NCBI GenBank assembly: GCA_016213845.1
Contig: JACQZN010000111.1
Location: forward strand, 62,001-126,000
Direction of reading: 5' to 3'
Length of the DNA stretch: 64,000 bases
DNA from: Candidatus Wallbacteria bacterium
GTDB lineage: Bacteria > Muiribacteriota > UBA6191 > JACPRK01
How positions within the stretch are numbered: position 1 is the first letter of the stretch; every line of letters begins with the position of its first letter. The notes beneath the pieces were generated by a model. That model saw only the letters and a list, made by a program, of their open reading frames with translations. It made no database searches and was not told the DNA's origin. Below, piece after piece: positions 62,242 to 64,000 of this stretch. The position numbers and the translations under genes are program-made.

Positions 62242-62469
62242 ATGTCGTGCATCGCGGTGCAGAATCTCATCTCGCAGTACCTGGACGGGCGCCTGGAGGG
62301 CGCCGAAGCCGAGCTGGTGCGCGGCCACGTGCGAGAGTGCGCCGACTGCGCGCAGGACTTTCAGGATTCTCAGTTCCTCTCTCGACTCCTCAAGGAGAAC
62401 CTGGATTTGCCAGAGCCGCCGAAGGATCTGCCCGAGAGCGTGATCCGCACCGTCGAGCGCGACAAATGA
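62242..62469 (+). CDS. Zinc-finger (zf-HC2) anti-sigma factor, short form
   Basis: A 75-residue protein with the ZAS signature HVRECADCAQDF (His-x3-Cys-x2-Cys, with CIAVQNLISQYLDG upstream supplying the N-terminal part). There is no membrane helix, so it is a soluble anti-sigma, not a transmembrane one. It starts at an ATG preceded by TGAGGTGCACC, about 170 bases after the sigma gene. It probably holds the ECF sigma inactive, with zinc/redox state as a possible trigger. Frames upstream from 62140 are not similar to the family. Confidence 0.85.
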   Translation: MSCIAVQNLISQYLDGRLEGAEAELVRGHVRECADCAQDFQDSQFLSRLLKENLDLPEPPKDLPESVIRTVERDK

Positions 62470-62519
62470 GTCGATTTGACGGGGCCCGCCGCTGGCGCCT
62501 ATGATGGCGGGGCAAGTCC

Positions 62520-62596
62520 CCGCCCGTAGCTCATCCGGATAGAGCAACGGATTTCTAATCCGTAGGTAGCTGGTTCGAGTCCAGCCGGGCGGGCCA
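62520..62596 (+). tRNA. tRNA-Arg(TCT)
   Basis: Acceptor CCGCCCG/CGGGCGG, D-stem GCTC/GAGC, anticodon stem ACGGA/TCCGT with loop TTTCTAA (anticodon TCT), T-arm GCTGG-TTCGAGT-CCAGC, discriminator G and an encoded CCA. Confidence 0.93.
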
Positions 62597-62599
62597 GCT

Positions 62600-63970
62600 C
62601 TAATGTCGGCCGGCCGGCGGGGGCGGGAGCTTGGCGCCGTGGAGCGCGGCGCGCACGGCCTCGCGGCGGGAGGCCACGACGGGGCCGGGGATGAGCCCCG
62701 TGAAGAGAAGCAGGAGCACGAGCGCCGTGAGCACCAGGGTCTCACGCGGTTTCAAGCCCACGGCGACGGACGAAGCTTCCCGGGCCCCGCAGAAGAGCGC
62801 CAGATAGGCCCGCAGGATCGTGATGCCGTTGAGGGCGGTCGCCAGCACAATCCCGATCCCGACGTGCGGATAGGTTCCGATCGCCCCGCGCACCAAGAGG
62901 TCCTCGGCGACGAAGCCGAGCGTACCTGGGAAACCGACGGAGGCCAGCCCCAGGATTAGGAAGGCAGCCGCCAGGAGCGGCATTCGGTCGTGCCCGCCGG
63001 AGAGGATATCGAGCCTGAGCGTGCCCCGGCGGACTTCGAGCGCCCGGAGCGCCAACCCCAGCCCCGTGAGGGCCAGCCCGCTCGAGAGCCACATCGTCAG
63101 CCCGCCCAGCAAACCGACGCTGGTCACCGTATCGAGCCCGACGAGCACGAGGGCGAACTGGCTCATGACGACGAAGCCGAGCGCCCGCATCGCCTCGCGC
63201 TGCCCGACGCCCAGCACCGCGCCGTAGAGCGCCGTGGCCAGCGCTGCCGTGGCGATCGCCCAGAGCGGCCCGCGCCCCAGCGCCCCCGCAGCCGGCACCA
63301 GCAGTCGCATCACGGCATAGGCACCCGCCTGGGGAAGCATGTAGGCCAGCGCCGTCCACATCGCTCCCTTCTCGAAGAGCACGGGCACCCAGGAGTGGAA
63401 CGGCATCACACCCTTGTGCATCAGGATCGCCAGCGCCACCATCACCACGCCGGCTGCCGACGGGTCCTCGCCCCCGCTCCCGAGCGCCACGCCGGCCGCC
63501 AGGAGCGCCGCACTCGTGCCCGCGTAGAGCGCGAACACCTGCGCCGCCGGCCTAGAACGTGCTCGCAGCGCCGCCCAGACCGGCACCGGCGACAGGGCCC
63601 AGAAGGCCGCTATCAACCCGGGCGAACGCGTCGAAAAGAGCGCCGCCACCAGTGCCTCGGCCAGGAGCAGCCGCGCAAGCGACGCCGGATCGCGGTCCCG
63701 GCGCGGCGAGGCCACGAGGATGCAGAGGAACGCGAACGTCACGTACGGGAGCAGGACTCTCGACAGCACGTCGATCGTGAAGTGGCCGCCTTGCGACTCG
63801 AGCGGCAGCCCCAGCTGCCACCCACCCACGGTCAGCGCGCACGCCGCCGCTGCGGCACCCGCACCGATGCGGGTAGCCGCTCGAACCGAGAGGCTCCTGT
63901 CGACGGCCAGCGAGGCGATCGCCAGGAGCGCCGGCACCAGTTCCGGGAATTCGAAAATGGACTCGATCAT
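62600..63970 (-). CDS. NADH-quinone oxidoreductase-like (NuoM/NuoN/Mrp) membrane subunit
   Basis: A 456-residue protein with about 12-14 helices of the proton-pumping/antiporter subunit family. It has a helix-7-type LMHKGVMPFHSWVPVLFEKG (key Lys), PQAGAYAVMRLL, LGGLTMWLSSGLALTGLGLA and GFPGTLGFVAEDLLVRGAIG. The helix-5 Glu found in NuoM/NuoN is not apparent: FWALSPVPVWAALRA stands at that place. It may therefore belong to a hydrogenase-4/Mrp-like or divergent complex. Its ATG overlaps the stop of a gene entering from the right edge. Confidence 0.8.
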   Translation of the reverse strand: MIESIFEFPELVPALLAIASLAVDRSLSVRAATRIGAGAAAAACALTVGGWQLGLPLESQGGHFTIDVLSRVLLPYVTFAFLCILVASPRRDRDPASLARLLLAEALVAALFSTRSPGLIAAFWALSPVPVWAALRARSRPAAQVFALYAGTSAALLAAGVALGSGGEDPSAAGVVMVALAILMHKGVMPFHSWVPVLFEKGAMWTALAYMLPQAGAYAVMRLLVPAAGALGRGPLWAIATAALATALYGAVLGVGQREAMRALGFVVMSQFALVLVGLDTVTSVGLLGGLTMWLSSGLALTGLGLALRALEVRRGTLRLDILSGGHDRMPLLAAAFLILGLASVGFPGTLGFVAEDLLVRGAIGTYPHVGIGIVLATALNGITILRAYLALFCGAREASSVAVGLKPRETLVLTALVLLLLFTGLIPGPVVASRREAVRAALHGAKLPPPPAGRH

Positions 63971-64000
63971 GGCTTCGCCCCCGAGATCGGCTGCGGGTCC
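63967..64000 (-). CDS. C-terminal fragment of an upstream gene (right edge)
   Basis: The last codons of a frame entering from the right edge (DPQPISGAKP then TGA) overlap the ATG of the NuoM/N-like gene in an ATGA junction. Coupling suggests another subunit of the same membrane complex. Too little is visible to identify it. Confidence 0.4.
   Translation of the reverse strand, partial: DPQPISGAKP

Overview
This is a high-GC bacterial chromosome segment from a diderm. Envelope genes include MlaE/MlaF/MlaD-type lipid transport, a class A penicillin-binding protein, an AMIN-domain amidase and an O-antigen-ligase-like polymerase. There is no rRNA, and I cannot name a phylum. The mix (CBS-HutP fusion, ThiT S-component, pilin-like giant secreted protein, many TPR/HEAT proteins) suggests a poorly cultured lineage.

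Region 1 (1 to about 17,012) is the right part of an integrated genetic element, probably a prophage or phage-like island. Its left end lies outside the window. It has a phage-like switch: a TTG-started HTH repressor (minus strand), a consensus promoter with TTC-N-GAA repeats, and then a hairpin-rich 640-base leader. A long rightward operon follows: CII-like regulator, recombination/replication block (candidate annealing protein, Rad50/SbcC-like ATPase, UvrD-like helicase), two DNA methyltransferases, an HNH protein, an excisionase-like protein and a tyrosine integrase. Most junctions in this operon are 4-base ATGA/GTGA overlaps. The integrase ends about 160 bases from the 3' end of tRNA-Thr(CGT), the likely attachment site. 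Leftward cargo comprises a TM2/zinc-ribbon membrane protein with a 20-codon membrane mini-ORF, a nucleotidyltransferase-fold protein coupled to an unknown partner, a secreted protein and two small membrane proteins.

Region 2 (17,064-31,709) holds tRNA-Lys, GT-C-like membrane proteins, a HEAT-repeat protein, a GT4 glycosyltransferase, a Wzy/O-antigen-ligase-TPR protein, an ACT-like protein, the CBS-HutP protein, two metallo-beta-lactamase-fold proteins (one with two cyclic-nucleotide-binding domains) and RlmN.

Region 3 (31,932-44,678) holds DAHP synthase, a two-component pair, PBP1A, IspD, IspA, RibF, an alpha/beta hydrolase, a TPR protein and an AsmA-like protein. Region 4 (44,838-53,073) holds amiC-ruvB-mlaE-mlaF-mlaD on the minus strand, rpmB on the plus strand, and rpsO-pnp plus thiT on the minus strand. 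Region 5 (53,363-64,000) holds a cysteine/methionine sulfur pair, a patatin phospholipase, a 1455-residue pilin-like protein, an ECF sigma with zinc-finger anti-sigma, tRNA-Arg(TCT) and a NuoM/N-like subunit.

The most striking non-gene signal is a family of intergenic mosaic elements built from 7-base tandem repeats. They are present at seven host loci and not seen in the integrated element. There are also two long, nearly perfect palindromes whose arms differ by compensatory changes. The best candidates for undescribed biology are these repeats, the structured leader of the element, and the CBS-HutP fusion.
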